Shown piece by piece: positions 22,101 to 32,859 of a stretch of 64,000 nucleotides of DNA. Under the pieces are notes generated by a model, which was not told the DNA's origin, did not search any database, and saw only the letters and a list, made by a program, of their open reading frames with translations. This stretch comes from Pristionchus mayeri. Its lineage: Eukaryota; Nematoda; Chromadorea; Rhabditida; Neodiplogasteridae. The stretch is taken from NCBI GenBank assembly GCA_036245805.1, contig BTRK01000003.1, positions 186,001 through 250,000 of the forward strand, written 5' to 3'. Position numbers and translations under genes: made by a program. Every line of letters starts with the position of its first letter. Within the stretch, counting starts at the first letter, position 1.

Positions 22101-25100
22101 TATGAAAGATCAAAGATGATTCAGCATTACAGTCACCTTCACCGTTATAGGATGGTTCATCTAACGTGTTGTAACAGGGCAACAATCAATCTAGTAAAAG
22201 ATCAATGATCAATCTCTACTCACGGTCCAGTGTACACGACGAAGCCCGGAGGGTCACTGGCCGAGGCGACTACCGACTGCTCTCTGCGAGATATTCTTGA
22301 AGCCCGGCCCCCTTTCGGCGAAGTTAGGACCATTTTCTGGTACCTGGTCTCTGGTTCTTGCTTGCCGGCCATGTCTGTCGGCGTTTTCGGTGTGCCATCA
22401 TCAGGAACCTGCATCGTCTCATCCCCCTGTACCCCCCTGTCCCTGCAAGAGGCGATATTTGATCTTTGATCTTTCAATATTACATTTGTCTGTGATAAAA
22501 ATCCGTCGTCCAAAGGAATGATAACTTATCGATTTTTTGATATATTAACTATTGATATTTTTATATTAACGTTACTTCTTAAAATCAAGAGTCAAAAATA
22601 TCAGAAAAAAACATTCATGCTATCTAGTTATCAATATTTCTCTCCAACATAGCAATTACTACTGTTTCAATATTCAATATATTCAATATTTTATTCAAGC
22701 CTCAGGTCAATAGCCTGTTGAAAGGAACGGCCATTCCATTGGATGGGATCTCTTCTGCACTTATTAGCCCATGTTACTCCAAATACTTTGACAAATTCGT
22801 CCCGCCATCTGATTTTTGGGCGTCCAGGAGGTCGCAATCTATACCACGGTGTCCAATTGAGAATTCTTGTAGTCCATCTATTGTCGTCGAGCGTAGCTAG
22901 TCTCTTCGCCCAATTCCATTTTCTCCGCATCGCTCGTACTCGAATGTCCTCTAAGGGCACCTTCCTACTGAGCCAATCGTTGGTCTTCCGATCAAATCTA
23001 GTCACGCTGGCCATTTTCCTCATCATAGATCTATGTGCTACAATCAGTCTTTTCCGCTCAGACTTCGTAGTGCTCCAAACTTCACTTCCATAAAGAAAAC
23101 TCGGCTCGATGCACATTCTGAATACTTTTGTCTTGAGCGCCATTGCCACACTTCGACTAGTCATGAATTCTTGAAACTTGTTAAATGATCTCCATGCTGC
23201 ACCTATCCTCCTATTCAATTCCAGCTTCAAGTCCTGATCGAATGATAAACGAACACCCAGGTAGATGAATTGATTAACATATTCTAGCGTTTTGCCATCT
23301 ATTCGTTGAGGAGTTGGTACTGTATTGCACATCATAACTGTCTTTTTCTGATTGATTTCCAATCCTGCATACTTGCTTTTAGTGCATAATTGACTTAGCA
23401 TGGTTCCAATCTCCTTTGAGCAATGTGAAATTAAGACAATGTCATCCGCGTATCGTAAATGATTCAGTTTCTCTCCATCCACTTCAATTCCACATCCTTC
23501 CCAATTCAGCTTACGGAAAATCTCTTCAACGACTGCATTGAAAAGGTGTGGTGAGATCGGATCCCCTTGTTTGACTCCTCTTTCAATCTCGATAGGAATT
23601 TTGTCTTGTCCAATTCGCACTGATACTTGGCTTGCATTGTATATGAATCGCAGGGTATTGATTATTTTGGGATGAATACCGTGATTTGAAATAGCTTCCC
23701 ACACTTTGTCAAATTCGACGCTATCAAACGCTTTTTTTTTGTAGTCAATAAACACGAGATATACGGGGAAACGATATTCCTCTGATTTTTGGAGTAATTC
23801 TGTTAGAGTGAAAATATGGTCCGTAGTAGAGAAATTCCTTCGAAATCCCGCTTGCTCTCTGGTCTGATTGTCGGAAAGTTGATTCGCAATTCGTGAGTCG
23901 ATTACTGAAGTGAATGACTTGTAGATTATGTTCAACAACGAAATCGGGCGATAGTTCGAAATGTCCAAGACGTTTCCTTTTTTGAATATCAGAGATATTG
24001 TTGCGTCGGACAATTCGTTGGGAACACACTCTTCTAATATCCACTTGTTGAATAGATCTGTGATGGGACGCGTAAGCAATTCCATTCCGCATTTCAACAT
24101 CTCTGCTTTAATTCGATCAGGTCCGGGTGCTTTGTCATTCTTCAACTGCACGATTCCTCTTTTGATTTCACTTTCTAAGAATGGTAAGAACTGATCATAA
24201 CATCGGAAATGTCTCCTTTTTGGCCTTATCGTGCGTTTATACAACTCATTGTAGAATGATTTGACAAGTGAGTGAATCTCCGATTTGTTCTTGGCGACAG
24301 TACCGTCATTCTTCTCCAACTGGCTGAGTTGAGTCTTGCCTATTTGAGAGGCTTGCAAAGCTCCCTTGGTACTCTTCCCATAATACACGGCTCTCCGCAC
24401 AGTCTCCACGTGTCCGCGGTATAAGTCGTCCTTGATGGAGAAACGAAGGGCCTTTCCCGTGAGTGAAAAGTTGATTCTGTTAAGAGGGGTGTACTTCAGC
24501 CTCCTTCTTTCATCAAACAGCTGTTTCGTTCTATTGGAAAATCGTTCATTGCGTGGTTTGGGGATCATACATTGGCCGGCTGTTGCTATGAGAGTATTTC
24601 GCAATCGATCGTAACCATTGAACTCTTTGGAGATTACTGTATAAATTGCGGTTGTGAACAGTTGCTTAGAAAATTCAGTTGGATTATCAATTTTTCTCTC
24701 CAACATATAGCAATTATTACTGTTTACAGCGCAAAAATATTTCTTAAAGACTTACCAGTCCATTGCCGGCCAAGTACCGTCAGCGCGATCGTCCTCCTGG
24801 TGAGATCGTCCTTCCTAAAGGCAATGCGCTTACTACGAATTCATTCAATGAAGATGGGCTTTGCAAGCTCAGGCTTAGGCTTTTAGCAAAATGTAGCCAT
24901 TCATTTACCATGAGAGTGTCGTCGCCCGGCTCCCTGTGGAGGTTCTCATTCAGCAGCGTAGAGGAAGCGAGCGGGAGACCGATCGTTGAATTTAACTGCA
25001 ATCGAGTAAGCAAGTCGGGCGACCTATTTTTCGCGCACAAAATCGGCAGTTAGCAGTTGCGACGTTCTGCAAGAGCTTCGAACGGCGAGAGCATGAAAGT

Positions 25101-25411
25101 AATGGCAAGATATCGTATCTCGCGTTCTACTGCGCAACCAGAGCTGCTCACGATATAGGCGCTATTTTTAAGCATTTTGTGATATGAGCCTAAGCCTGAG
25201 ATAATGTGCATGCAAGTGTGATCTGCCTAACCATGCAACTCTTGCTAAATATTCGTTAGCAGAAGCTTTGATCAAATTTCAAATTTGCCGAACGTAAGTG
25301 ACTTTTTTTTCAATGCATGTAACGATCGATACGTACCGAGATGTTGGCGAAGGTTCGAGCGACTGTCGACTCGAATCCCTCCTCCTCCTCCTTCTTTCTT
25401 TCCGCCTCGAA
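19190..25411 (-). CDS. Multi-exon PDZ-domain protein, nematode type
   Basis: Minus-strand exons with good GT/AG boundaries: 25,337-25,411 (acidic, KKEEEEGFES), 24,909-24,995 (LNSTIGLPLASS), 24,756-24,814, 22,224-22,442 (DRGVQGDETMQVPDD...PPGFVVYTGP), 21,904-21,990 (KKKPGADMTISFDGFAENDE), about 20,951-21,020 (IYDKLKQEYVQIAVVKFM), about 20,715-20,800 (IKDIDQRLQNELL), about 20,477-20,540 (FGDLILTINGETIKNNGEI), 20,107-20,223 (EFEYSFMVKRPAAPL), 19,887-19,970, 19,600-19,692 (GKVFVSKVDPSYRS...VFNVGDQIL), 19,318-19,380 (INGKMILGGRDYSAAQAKNK) and about 19,190-19,250 (DYFKVMYKRS). The first five exons join in phase; the 20.9/20.8 kb junction is uncertain. GDLILTINGE and VGDQIL-SINGK are the carboxylate-loop-distal strands of two PDZ modules, domains that bind protein C-termini. 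I recall similar small multi-PDZ nematode proteins but cannot give a symbol. Introns carry a LINE, a minisatellite and TTTGATC repeats. Confidence 0.7.
19279..19310. repeat. TTTGATC heptamer microsatellite in intron (one of several)
   Basis: ATCTTTGATCTTTGATCTTTGATCT-type heptamer repeats occur here and again in introns near 19,560-19,577, 20,080-20,100, 20,237-20,255, 20,427-20,462, 22,197-22,212 and 22,455-22,476. They recur in the unrelated gene at 34,765-34,795. Confidence 0.8.
20572..20713. repeat. GC-rich minisatellite, about 18-bp unit
   Basis: Eight or so units of the form TAAGCCACGCCCCCTTGC, with small variations in the C run and occasional A or T changes. It lies inside an intron of the PDZ gene, immediately next to the donor of the exon encoding IKDIDQRLQNELL. 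Confidence 0.9.
22668..24686 (-). mobile_element. 5'-truncated RTE-type LINE in an intron of the PDZ gene
   Basis: A 2.0 kb minus-strand non-LTR element. The 3' end (left) has an ATATTGA-type simple tail. The 5' end is truncated just after the endonuclease domain. It is flanked by long direct repeats, 22,631-22,667 and 24,687-24,725, which share TCTCCAACATA and GCAATTA and differ by a few bases and a 2-bp indel. That fits a target-site duplication of 37-39 bp, unusually long. The host gene's exons at 24,756-24,814 and 22,224-22,442 still splice in phase around it. Confidence 0.9.
22691..24686 (-). CDS. RTE-clade reverse transcriptase (no endonuclease)
   Basis: A single open frame of about 665 codons; its first few codons lie in the flanking duplication, so the annotated ATG is not the element's own start. 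Reverse-transcriptase blocks appear in order: LKNDKAPGPDRIKAEMLK, ISNYRPISLLNIIYKS, EQAGFRRNFSTTDHIFTL, FIDYKKKAFDSVEF (one Lys more than usual), GVKQGDPISPHLFNAV and LRYADDIVLIS, which contains the YADD catalytic box. The C-terminal region (RPPGRPKIRWRDEF) is typical of RTE and related elements. The missing N-terminal apurinic-type endonuclease means it could not retrotranspose on its own. Confidence 0.92.
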
Positions 25412-25944
25412 CTGGAATGAGAGGCGTTAAGTAAATCATTTGCGGAACTTCTTTTATAATTGGCCCACTTTTCAAAATTCTCTTTATTACGAGGCGTGTG
25501 CACCTAATTGTTGGCATTGTATCGTCTACTGAATTTCTGTTTGGGCTAGGGGGAAAAATTCGCCCGCAGATCCACCCAGACCACGGGGGTTAAGAAATAG
25601 GTTAGAAATCCCCCACCACGTGCACACAACACGGGCGGTAGCCTCACGCATAGGTCGCTGATAACCTCAGGACAGACTTAACGCAGAATTGGCGCGAGGG
25701 TGGCAAACCAGCCTTGCCTGGATGCCTCAACGTACTTTTTTTTACTTACTAGGGATAGGCCCCCGATACGGTTACACATCCATGGTCTTATATATTGCGC
25801 CAGACAGTAATGTTTGGGCCAGTTATCCAAGACGCGCATAGTTTCCATCTCATTGTCTTATATGGTAAAATGTAAATTTATTATGGCTGTTTTGGGTCAA
25901 AATTACTCTTTCCACCGTTATCGTTTACCGAAGGAATAACTATG
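25412..25944. other. GC-richer unassigned segment
   Basis: About 25,540-25,735 is GC-rich relative to its surroundings (ACCACGGGGGTTAAG, CACAACACGGGCGGTAGCC). It could be a first exon or leader of the PDZ gene or a LINE 5' part; no frame is convincing. No other gene is seen. Confidence 0.3.
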
Positions 25945-26560
25945 TAAAGGAAACCAACCTCGGCATTCGCCGAATAAAATCCCGCCATAAAAGCTGAGGC
26001 GTAGGCGTCACTCGATTCCATCTCCAAAATAGTAGATTATTAAAGGAGGATTAAACTCAAAATTCAATTTTTGAAGCTATCATATGCACTGCCTAGAGCT
26101 CCACAACGATAAGAAGCTCCGAAATTTTCACATTAATATTTCTATTCCGAACAGAGTTATAGCTAGTTGGCTGGGAGCCAGATCAGGGAAAGCTCAGGGA
26201 AGGGGCGAGATAGCACGCGACTTGAAGAGAGTGCGTCCCTAGGTGAAACATATTCCAACCGGGTGCGCGTTTGCATTTACTCCTTCTTTAATTTAAATTA
26301 CTTGTACATTTATCTGGCAATGTGTCGATAAATGGATCAAATACTTTGTTGGCAAAATGAGTCCAGAGAATGTTTCCACAGGCCAGTCTTAGACATTAGA
26401 CGTTTGTTTTCGGTCATAGTTCTCTTCCTTTCATTAACCTTCACTTGAGCAAAATCAAATTAAATAGGAAACCAAACAGGGCCATTCCCATCCCATATCC
26501 GTGACGGAAAGCTGTCTCGTAAGCCTCGGCGTTGCTGGATTGCATCTACAAAATGGAAGA
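25945..26560 (-). pseudogene. Tandem pair of similar small exon-like blocks
   Basis: Two minus-strand blocks begin alike: 25,950-26,026 reads MESSDAYASAFMAGFYSA, then GF; 26,462-26,546 reads MQSSNAEAYETAFRHGYGM, then ALFGF. Both start with ATG after a similar CATCTCCAAAATAGTAGATTATT / CATCTACAAAATGGAAGATTATT context. Flanking intron-like sequence is also shared (CGATAAATGG...CAAATACTT...AAAATGAGTCCA). This is a local duplication of a short coding or formerly coding unit. I do not recognise the product, and a TTAA MITE separates the copies. Confidence 0.35.
26040..26291. mobile_element. TTAA-flanked MITE, copy 2
   Basis: Nearly identical to 16,519-16,771 and bounded by TTAAAGGAGGATTAAA and TTTACTCCTTCTTTAA. 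The identity with the 16.5 kb copy continues another 155 bp past the right TTAA (to 26,446, matching 16,772-16,927). The shared unit is therefore larger than the MITE itself. Confidence 0.85.
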
Positions 26561-27075
26561 TTATTAATGGCAATTCATGATACCGATATTCTTCGATATT
26601 CTGGAAATTCTTCGATAAATGGCGCAAATACTTGGGTTGGCCAAAATGAGTCCATAGGCGAGTCCCAGACTCTGAGAGTCTTTCAATTACGTTTCATTGA
26701 GTTTTTGAAAGTTTGACGCACATTTTAAATTTGTTTCTCTCATAATCCAGAAAGCAAGGGAGCCATTTTTATTCCAACTAATTCCCGGACTCATTGCGCG
26801 AGGAACCGATATGTTTCGACTCTTGTTCACAACCCTACTATCTTCACAAATGGTGGCGACCAAACGTAGTCGTAAGCCCATCAACTACCGTAATCAGTTC
26901 TTTATGTAGGAGTTAGTTTTAAATATTTTAATACAATTTCAAATCGGAACGTAAAATGATTATACCGTAGTTAATGATATGTTAGGGTACGGTATAATCG
27001 TTCTGAGATAAAAGAATTGTAGAAAAAAGAATTGATACAAGGAAAATCTAGCGGGCAGGAACGTATGAAGCGTAC

Positions 27076-28186
27076 TTAAAGGTCCTCTCCAGTGAACGAA
27101 AATTTCATATTCGCTCTAAGGGACTGATCAAGAGCGCGCAATTTCAAAAATTGTATAGTACCATAGTATATGGAGTACTAGGGGGGTGCTGCACAAGGCA
27201 TGTATTTTACGGCCAACCCTGTGTACAGTACCCCGTATTCCGCACCACTTCGGTCAATCGTAAACTGACTTTTTTCGAAAACATTTTCCATTAAGTTGAT
27301 TCTTGCTTTATACCGTACCCAATCGACTCTACAGTACCCCAGATACCGTATACCGCTGCCGTAACCTCGATTATCGCAAACTAACTTTATTTCTAAAAAT
27401 TCCTGGTACCGTGTGCATTCGATTATACAGTACCCAAGTAACTACCGTAACCCAGTTCCTTGTGTCAAACATTTTTCTAAAAGTTTTAAACTTTTTTCTA
27501 AAAATACCAATTCGATCATAAAATGATTCCACATTAAAGAGCTACATGTTAGGGTATTTTAAAATAAGTTTACTATAGATTTTGGATTTTTAGAAAAACG
27601 TTTGACCCAAGCAACTGGATCTGGCCCAAGGAACTGGGTTAAGGTAGTAAGTTGGGTACTGTAGAATCGATTGCACACGGTACCAGGACATTTTAAAAAT
27701 AAAGTCAGTTCGCGATAATCATGGGTTACGGTAGTGGTATACGGTATCCTGGGGTACTGTAGAGTCGGTATAGAGCAATAATCAACTTAATGGAATTTTT
27801 TTGAAAAAAAGTCAGGTTACGATTGACCGCGGTGGTGTACGGTAGCAAGGGGTACTGTACACGGGGTTACGGTATGGATACTGTAGGATCGATTGGGTAC
27901 GGCATATTGACTTTTTGAAAATAAAGCCAGTTCTCGATAATCGGGGTTACGGTAGCGGTATACGGCATCTGGGAGTACTGTATGATCGATTTCGTACGGT
28001 ACTTAGTCTTGACCTACCATGGCACAATTATCGACCATGGCCGTAAAATACATGCATTGTGCAGCACCCCCCTGGTACTCCATATACTGTATGATACCGT
28101 AATTTTTTTAAAATTGCGCGCTACTAATTTTGTATCAGTCAATTAGAGCGAATATGAAATTTCCGTTCCCTGGATAGGACCTTTAA
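27076..28186. repeat. 1.1 kb foldback rich in TACGGTA/TACCGTA words (inverted repeat C)
   Basis: Outer blocks TTAAAGGTCCT and AGCGAATATGAAATTT, the GCGCGCAATTT block, GGGGGGTGCTGCACAA and TGTATTTTACGGCC match in inverted order across a centre near 27,630. The interior is built of TACGGTA, TACCGTA, GGGTACTGTA and TCGATTG words repeated many times on both strands. There are no genes. Confidence 0.85.
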
Positions 28187-29028
28187 CACAAAGTATTGAT
28201 TGAACAATAAAATTGTTGCTAGAATGTCTCCCACGCGAGATGTGGTCCCTTTATATTTTAGCAACAAAAGCACAATCAGAGTGCGAACGAGAATACATTA
28301 GCAAAGTGGCAGCATGTTATACCAGAATGAGAGGGGTGGGAATGCGGCGGAGGTATGATAGGATAGGATAAGTGATGGTCGAAAATTATTTATTTAAATT
28401 ATTTATTAAAATTGCGAGAATACCTTAGCAAAGTGGGTGAGAGATGCGAGAGTCGGCCGGACGACACGAGTGGGAGGGTGAGAAGTGAGTGGCGAGCGAA
28501 CAATTAATGCTCTTGTTATTGGCACATTTGCATTCAAGGCGACCAATTGAACCTGAAATTGTCGAAATTTGGATATTGCTCATAATGTGTGTAAATAGGG
28601 CTTTAGGAACTTAAAGTGTTATAACTTTCCATTGCCTATGTAGACGCGATCGTGTCAGGTGTGGCAACCGTTTTAGTTTTAAAGAAGGAGTCACTCGAAT
28701 TTTTTTTTTAATGTTTAATTGGCTATCTTTGTGCAATAGAAGTTGGCAGCCCGATAATAAATCACTTTATCCGAAGTTTCACAAACAGCTCTGAGTCTAT
28801 TTACATTCGATCAAAGTCTATTTCTAACGCAGGGTTGTGGGTAGTTCGTTTATGTTTCGCTCAACGTAAATTTCGCCGAATTTTTGGGGAAATTTCGCTA
28901 CATTTTCCCATTGCGGGCGCAATATCTTCGCGGTGGGAGTCCTTAGCAGTCATTCGTGTTACATCTTCTTTAAATGTTTTTACAGAAAGGAATGCTTGAA
29001 ATTACTCTACATTAAAGGGAGTCAAATA
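28187..29028. other. Non-coding stretch with partial repeat copy
   Basis: Contains an inverted partial copy (about 28,890-28,966) of the repeat at 1,075-1,272, recognised by GCGCAATATCTTCGCGGTGG and GGAGTCC. Otherwise there is no feature I can support. Confidence 0.4.
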
Positions 29029-29347
29029 TTAGGTTGGTCATAAAGTTTTGACCGATTTCAGACCCCAACTTTGAGTTCGTATAATTTGCTTGGATCAGAT
29101 CGCCACATATTGTCCTGATGCCGATATATAGGGACATGTTCGACCTTTTGAATAATATCGTTGAAATGGTTCAAGTATCTCTACAATGCGAGAAATCAAG
29201 GTCTGCGGAACATTTAATTTTTCAGAAAAAGATAGTATAGAGGTCCTATGCACCACTAAGTCCTAAGACGATTGGGCAACAACGAACGGAGGGAGATGTC
29301 AGAATGCACAATGGTCAAAATCGGTCAAAACTTTATAACCAACCTGA
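29029..29347. mobile_element. 319-bp mariner/Tc-type MITE
   Basis: Terminal repeats TTAGGTTGGTCATAAAGTTT and (inverted) TCAGGTTGGTTATAAAGTTT, continuing TGACCGATTT, with TA on both sides (29,027-29,028 and 29,348-29,349). There is no open frame. This is a non-autonomous element of the Tc1/mariner group. Confidence 0.85.
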
Positions 29348-29349
29348 TA

Positions 29350-29511
29350 ATACAGTAGGGGACTGATTACGGAACGGAGATTTAACACGACGAATCGCGA
29401 TGGCGTGACACAACTTCCATCAACTACTTCAAAGGACCATACCACACCTCCTATGCACTATGATTGGATGGAATAAACAATTTGTATTTGTAATTTGTAT
29501 TTGTATTTGAG
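29350..29511 (+). mobile_element. 3' end of an RTE-like LINE
   Basis: A short terminal fragment ending in ATTGGATGGAATAAACAATT followed by a TTTGTATTTGTAATTTGTA-type simple-repeat tail, characteristic of 5'-truncated RTE-clade insertions. No coding part is left. Confidence 0.5.
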
Positions 29512-30594
29512 ATGAACTCCCAATCGACACAAAAAAGGGGCGCTCCACGATTTGCTGCTCAGTATATTTCTGATTCCAATTGAAAAGCGAAAGAGAGATC
29601 GAAGACCACAGACCGACTAAAATCCAAATACGACCACACTCTGATTCACTTGATCTGGATTCGCCAAATGTGCCGAGAACCTTCGAGAGTAACTGGAATC
29701 GAAAGTACAGTCAAGTTTCCTTCGGATGGAGTAGAAAGAGAGAGAAGAGAGGTTCAATTCCATGATCAATTAAAATTAAGAGGCCGGCTCGGTAAGATTC
29801 CAGGACAAGCCGGACATCATCATCGCCGATCCATATTTTTTCCTGGATACCCCCATGGGTCCTCTTCACTAAATCGATTATTATATGGGCAATACTCTAG
29901 AAACATACAGCTGCCGGGTCATCAAAATTTGCAAACTCGAAATTCAGCAAAATTCATTAGCGAAATCTAGGGGAAAAATCGGCTACTCAGTCCATTGACG
30001 ACTAAATCTGGGCATTAAAATGATCGTCAACATGAGCCCAGATGATCCTGAGAATATGAAAACAAAATCTCGAAATTTGCCCTCAGGGCACGAAAAAAAC
30101 GTACGTTTTTGAAGTACCAATTTTTAGACATTCACAACTTTGCGGGAAGGTTAGGTAAAAATCTGTTTTTTGCATTAGAATGTTCAAAATGTATTGAAGT
30201 ACCGATTCCCAACTTTTTGGAGAGTTTGGATAATTTTCCTGCTCGCGGCAACCGTTTTTTCGGGGGGGGGGGGATACTCTGGTCAGGAGACACCATGTTT
30301 ACCCATACACGCGTGCTCAATACACTTAACTTGTTCACAAATCGGCGGCCCGCCCCCTCGCACTTTGGTGCGCGCCGTCTGCCCGCAAGCATGCGCCTAT
30401 TGCTTTGTGGGCGGAGTCTGAGCTTGGCGCGCGTCACTCCCTCCCCAATCGTCGAACGGGGCCTTGCCAGGGATTTCACAAGATCAAAATCGTTGCTCAT
30501 AGTTTTTACATGATCGCACAAAAGAAGTGCGCTATCGAGCATGATATTGAAACGAGAGATAATGCAGAATAAGACTTTAAAGGGTGGTCCGGGG
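29512..30594. other. Non-coding, with a diverged relative of the 37 kb foldback core
   Basis: 29,985-30,240 resembles 37,150-37,345: TTGATGACT-like lead, GAGAATATGAAAACAA, TTTGCCCTCAGGGCA, then TTCACAACTTTGCGGGAA. A G homopolymer lies near 30,259-30,270. No gene is supported; the longer open frames follow GC-rich sequence on both strands. Confidence 0.4.
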
Positions 30595-30803
30595 AATGAA
30601 TGTTAGGGAGTCCCACCACGAAAATTCTGCGCTCGCAATAGGATACTGTAGTAAATCTACCCCATGGAGGAAGCGATGATTATGCAGAACGAGTGAAACA
30701 TAAATAATTTAGTCACGTCCCTGCGCTATCAATGAACTTTGCGCGTACGTAAATAGTCTCAGAGGCGTCTGTACAACTTCGTATAAAGTAATTTATGATC
30801 GGG
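30595..30803 (+). repeat. Dispersed repeat, copy 2
   Basis: Diverged copy of 1,075-1,272 in the same orientation. Confidence 0.75.
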
Positions 30804-31070
30804 TGAGTGTCCTCTTTGATATCCACACTCTCACTATGGGTAGCTGAACTTTCCCCGGAGCACTCTTTTAATCCTTTAATCTGCTCTTCCTCGATGATCT
30901 TCTTGATTCCGTTGGCCTTAGCTTGGTTATGGCGACTTGAATAAGTGGATATGATAAAGACGAACAACTGAAGCTGATTTAGACAAAAAATTTAATGTAG
31001 TATTAAAAATCGCTGCAAAGATCAGATATTTGCAGCGATTTTTAACATCGCTTCAGTACGCTCCATTTTA

Positions 31071-32345
31071 CAGGGTGCGCCAAAATTACCGAGACTGTTG
31101 TTTTCAAATGATTCTCATCTTGGAAATTGAACTTGAGGGATATCATTCGTGGCAAAGTTTACCAGCCATATGGGTAATAGTAACATACTATCTACGTTTG
31201 ATGGGGCTTCCATTTGCTCTGAAACAGATCTTGAGTGTCTTCTCAGATCCACCTATCGATTCCCGCATGAAATTTTCATCGATTTCGACTCATGCTTTGA
31301 GAAGGGCAGCCTTGAGGGAGATTAGTGTCGAGTTTTTATTAGAGGTTTTTTACTACCGTACCGCCCAATACTGAAGTCGAGGCGTTGAGATCGGGAAAAT
31401 ACGGGGGCCAGCCAGTCAGAATGGTTTAGTCGGGTGCATGGGTGTCCGGTAACGAATTTGCTTTCTGAATGGAGCTGAGTGTTACTGAAAGGACCAGTGT
31501 TCCTGATTAAAGTGGAATTGAGTTCGTGGTGTTAGCGCGTCTTCCAGGATGTGCATCATGTATTACTCCTTATTGTTCTTGGCTCCCTGAGAGACAAAAA
31601 CGAGAAGGAACTTGACTGTTGTGCAAATTGCAGCCCTATCCCTGATGTAGACGGGATGACTGTATAACCAACGATTGCACACCAATTTTAAGATACGTCA
31701 GGACCAGAGACAGTGATTATGCTGGTTTGGATATTGAACATGCTTTCGTCGGTAATTATATTTACATCGCTAATCAACGTACTGAAATGCGCGGACCTGG
31801 CAAACTGCAACAACAGTTTACGGTTCCGTTCTCTGCGACGCTTAATCTGACGCCCACCTAGTCCAGCAACTTAATGTACTTGTAAGGGCGAAGACTCTGC
31901 CGGGAGTTGAGAACACCAGAAACGGAAGTTCTCGAGATATCAATACTCTTGTCCACCTGAGCACGGTTTCGAAGCACAATCTTTCGGATGCGTTATCGGT
32001 TCCTTGTGGTGGAAAAACAGACCCAGGTCTCTATATGTCCGGACAGTACTTATCAGTACCAAGCTGCTGGTATATTATGACGATATAGAAAGCATTCTAT
32101 TTGTGAACGCCGAGTCGATGAGCGTTGATGTCACCGACTTGTGACACGTACTTGTGACTGAGAATGAGGGTTGGAGACGAGTAGACATCGCCATTACTGA
32201 AAAACCTAACTGACTGACACGATACTTTGAATAGTGATAGATCAATGGTCACTCGACATGATAATGCTGTAGGGGTCGCGCATATCGATTGGGCGGCCGG
32301 GTCACAGAATACTGAATTCAGTCTCGGTAATTTTGGCGCACCCTG
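31071..32345 (-). mobile_element. Tc1-like transposon relic with decayed transposase
   Basis: A 1,275-bp element. Terminal repeats CAGGGTGCGCCAAAATTACC then GAGACTG at 31,071 and the exact inverse ending at 32,345; TA on both sides (31,069-31,070; 32,346-32,347). On the minus strand, pieces of a Tc1/mariner-superfamily transposase remain in several frames: a TDES-F block near 31,755-31,730, a WLAP-FP-ish block near 31,400 (corresponding to W...SPDLNPxDY), and a C-terminal LKAALLKAWVEIDENF block followed by RANGSPI near 31,200-31,330. Stops and frameshifts interrupt it, so it cannot encode an active enzyme. The ends are better preserved than the gene. Confidence 0.85.
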
Positions 32346-32479
32346 TACAAGAAAGTTGGAGCAGTGGACTCACTCCGGAGGGGCCGATCCGTTGGGCTTG
32401 GTCATAATCTCCAATGAATTTGGTGCATCATACTTGAGTGTCAGAATGAAGCCTGTCTTGGGAATAAAAACTACAGTAA

Positions 32480-32777
32480 TGCCTTGGAAAAAGTCGAAGG
32501 AGGAAAATTCAGAAAATATTTTCCCCCTTGCTCTCATTTCTGTTCTAATAGAGATAGAGACTTGAAATTTGGATATCGAATTTCGAAGGAGGAAAATAGA
32601 GGAAAACGCATAGCGGAGCTGAAACTCAACCTTATGGCTCATAACGAAATACAAGTGTTCCTGAATGGTTTCACCACCTCCAATCCAAATTTCATGTCTC
32701 TTGCTCTATTAGAACAGAAATGACAGCAAGGAGGAAAATATTTTCTGAATTTTCCTCCTTCGACTTTTTCCACGGCA
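32480..32777. mobile_element. Tourist-like MITE (298 bp)
   Basis: Terminal repeats of about 48 bp: TGCCTTGGAAAAAGTCGAAG at the left and its complement, with one early mismatch, at the right. The element is flanked by TAA on both sides (32,477-32,479 and 32,778-32,780). A TAA/TTA duplication with long terminal repeats is typical of PIF/Harbinger-derived MITEs. A second internal inverted pair (TCGAAGGAGGAAAAT, ATAGAGAT / CTCTATTAGAACAGAAATG) lies inside. Confidence 0.8.
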
Positions 32778-32859
32778 TAAATTGAAAAAGTTTCAAAACA
32801 CTTTTGGAAGCTTTCCATTCATTCCATTGTCCACAACCGATATTCTCTTGATATTTCTT

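Noticed and set aside
29580..29970. Forward frames near 29.6-30.0 kb that resemble spliced coding sequence
   Set aside because: No conserved motif and poor splice sites; adjacent sequence is repeat-derived.
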